DNA from: Cryobacterium sp. PH31-L1
GTDB lineage: Bacteria; Actinomycetota; Actinomycetes; Actinomycetales; Microbacteriaceae
Assembly (NCBI RefSeq): GCF_030063145.1
Contig: NZ_JASISM010000003.1
Location: 124,001 to 188,000 of the forward strand
Direction: 5' to 3'
DNA: 64,000 nt
Below are positions 63,276 through 64,000 of this stretch, one piece after another (position 1 is the stretch's first letter; each line of letters opens with the position of its first letter). The notes beneath the pieces were generated by a model. That model worked only from the letters and a program-made list of their open reading frames with translations, was not told where the DNA came from and did not search any database. The translations under genes were made by a program, and so were the position numbers.

Positions 63276-63314
63276 AAACGGGATGTCGACTCAGAGTCGA
63301 CATCCCGTTTGGAT
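63276..63314 (-). terminator. Terminator of the L28-L33-S14 operon
   Basis: AAACGGGATGTCGACTC and GAGTCGACATCCCGTTT form a perfect 17-base palindrome with one centre base; on the minus strand the stem is followed by TTTTGTG. It lies 46 bases after the rpsN stop. Confidence 0.85.
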
Positions 63315-63360
63315 GATTCAGAGGCCGTTGAAGATGAACTTCAGCGGCTGCCGGCCGGAG

Positions 63361-63666
63361 TTACCAGCTGGACTTGGTGATGCCGGGCAGTTCGCCGCGG
63401 TGCGCCATGTCGCGAAAACGAACACGCGAGATGCCGAACTTGGAGAGGTGGCCACGGGGACGACCGTCAACGGCGTCACGGTTGCGCAGGCGCACCGGGC
63501 TCGCGTTGCGCGGCAGCTTCTGCAGGCCCTTGCGAGCGGCTTCACGCGACTCGTCGGTGCCGGCAGGGTCAACTAGTGCCTTCTTGAGCTCAAGGCGCTT
63601 GGCGGCGTACCGCTCAACGATGACCTTGCGCTGGTTGTTCTTGGCAATCATGCTCTTCTTCGCCAT
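63361..63666 (-). CDS. rpsN: 30S ribosomal protein S14 (cysteine-free type)
   Basis: A 101-residue S14. [19 protein letters not shown] starts the protein and [20 protein letters not shown]... [12 protein letters not shown] is the conserved C-terminus. The long form has no cysteines, so it binds no zinc, unlike the 61-residue type Z. It is a primary 16S-binding protein near the decoding site. Third gene of L28-L33-S14, 2 bases after rpmG. Confidence 0.97.
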   Translation of the reverse strand: MAKKSMIAKNNQRKVIVERYAAKRLELKKALVDPAGTDESREAARKGLQKLPRNASPVRLRNRDAVDGRPRGHLSKFGISRVRFRDMAHRGELPGITKSSW

Positions 63667-63668
63667 GT

Positions 63669-63836
63669 TTAGCGCTCCTCACGGAAGTCAACGTGCTTAC
63701 GGATGACCGGGTCGTACTTCTTGAGTACCAGACGGTCGGGGTCGTTGCGGCGGTTCTTCTTGGTCACATAGGTGTAACCGGTTCCAGCCGTGGAACGAAG
63801 CTTGATGATCGGACGTACGTCATGAGCCTTAGCCAT
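63669..63836 (-). CDS. rpmG: 50S ribosomal protein L33 (cysteine-free type)
   Basis: A 55-residue L33 beginning [20 protein letters not shown] and ending with [17 protein letters not shown]. It lacks the CxxC zinc pairs. Too short for most gene-length cut-offs but certain by sequence. The start overlaps the L28 stop by one base (TAATG). Confidence 0.97.
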   Translation of the reverse strand: MAKAHDVRPIIKLRSTAGTGYTYVTKKNRRNDPDRLVLKKYDPVIRKHVDFREER

Positions 63837-64000
63837 TAGATCTTCACCCCACGAGCGAGAACGTCTTTGACAACACTCTCGATACCACGAGCATCAATAA
63901 CCTTGATGCCCTTTGCGGACAAGGTCAGTGTGACCTTGCGACGAAGCGACGGTACGTAGTACGTCTTCTTCTGAACGTTCGGATCGAAACGACGCTTGGT
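63836..64000 (-). CDS. rpmB: 50S ribosomal protein L28, C-terminal part (cut by window edge)
   Basis: The last 54 residues are visible, from [20 protein letters not shown] to [15 protein letters not shown], a clear L28. About 24 residues, including the region that could hold a zinc CxxC, lie outside the window, so its zinc type is unknown. First visible gene of the L28-L33-S14 operon. Confidence 0.97.
   Translation of the reverse strand, partial: TKRRFDPNVQKKTYYVPSLRRKVTLTLSAKGIKVIDARGIESVVKDVLARGVKI

Overview
The window is a 64 kb stretch of chromosome from a high-GC actinobacterium, most likely a member of the Microbacteriaceae. Several things point there: strongly GC-biased third codon positions, an HspR/HAIR-controlled dnaK operon and clpB, a luciferase-like (probably F420-dependent) monooxygenase, an LAxTG-type surface protein, a DUF6421 protein, a CopD-CtaG fusion, a dcd product close to the mycobacterial bifunctional enzyme, and many genes that look leaderless. 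I see no prophage, integrase, transposase or CRISPR array. This is a core/accessory mosaic rather than an island.

Layout. 1-5.8 kb: a TAXI-type TRAP import operon (solute-binding lipoprotein, DUF1850 protein, fused permease, fumarylacetoacetase-family hydrolase) divergent from a hydroxyacid-dehydrogenase-like gene and a truncated SDR; this looks like uptake and breakdown of an organic acid. 5.8-13.7 kb: single metabolic and transport genes, including an AEC carrier with an in-frame amber codon, an APC permease with no usual start codon, a CPA2 antiporter, and an LLM oxidoreductase overlapping an amidohydrolase. 13.9-16 kb: DUF6421 protein coupled to an SDR. 16.2-21.8 kb: sorted surface protein, then a two-component system followed by an ABC-2 type exporter. 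21.8-27.5 kb: threonine aldolase overlapping an acyl-CoA ligase, a lipoprotein, nitroreductase, and zinc alcohol dehydrogenase. 27.6-29.8 kb: clpB without its N-domain, under a HAIR box. 30-33.9 kb: HisC-like aminotransferase followed by a TrpXYZ-like ABC importer. 34-37.9 kb: 2-oxoacid dehydrogenase operon with a split AcoC-like E2, divergent from an Lrp regulator. 38-43.8 kb: tandem intergenic repeat, SNF2 helicase with SWIM finger, GT87-like membrane protein, histidine phosphatase. 43.8-49.1 kb: RsmC-like methyltransferase, then the dnaK-grpE-dnaJ-hspR operon with two HAIR boxes. 49.2-57.9 kb: UMF1 transporter, PEP-mutase-like protein, dcd, tRNA-Gly(CCC), small enzymes, MarR regulator and a run of small membrane proteins. 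58-64 kb: PIF1-like helicase, an unknown secreted protein, CopD-CtaG, HU, and ribosomal proteins S14, L33 and L28 (L28 cut by the window end).

The observations most worth a second look are: an unskewed, heavily over-represented octamer RCGGATGC (extended form AAACGGATGCC) spread through the whole window; the split E2; the amber codon in the AEC carrier; and a shared 'TANNNT, six bases, start codon' layout in front of at least eight genes. All positions and counts were read by eye; no search or alignment was run.
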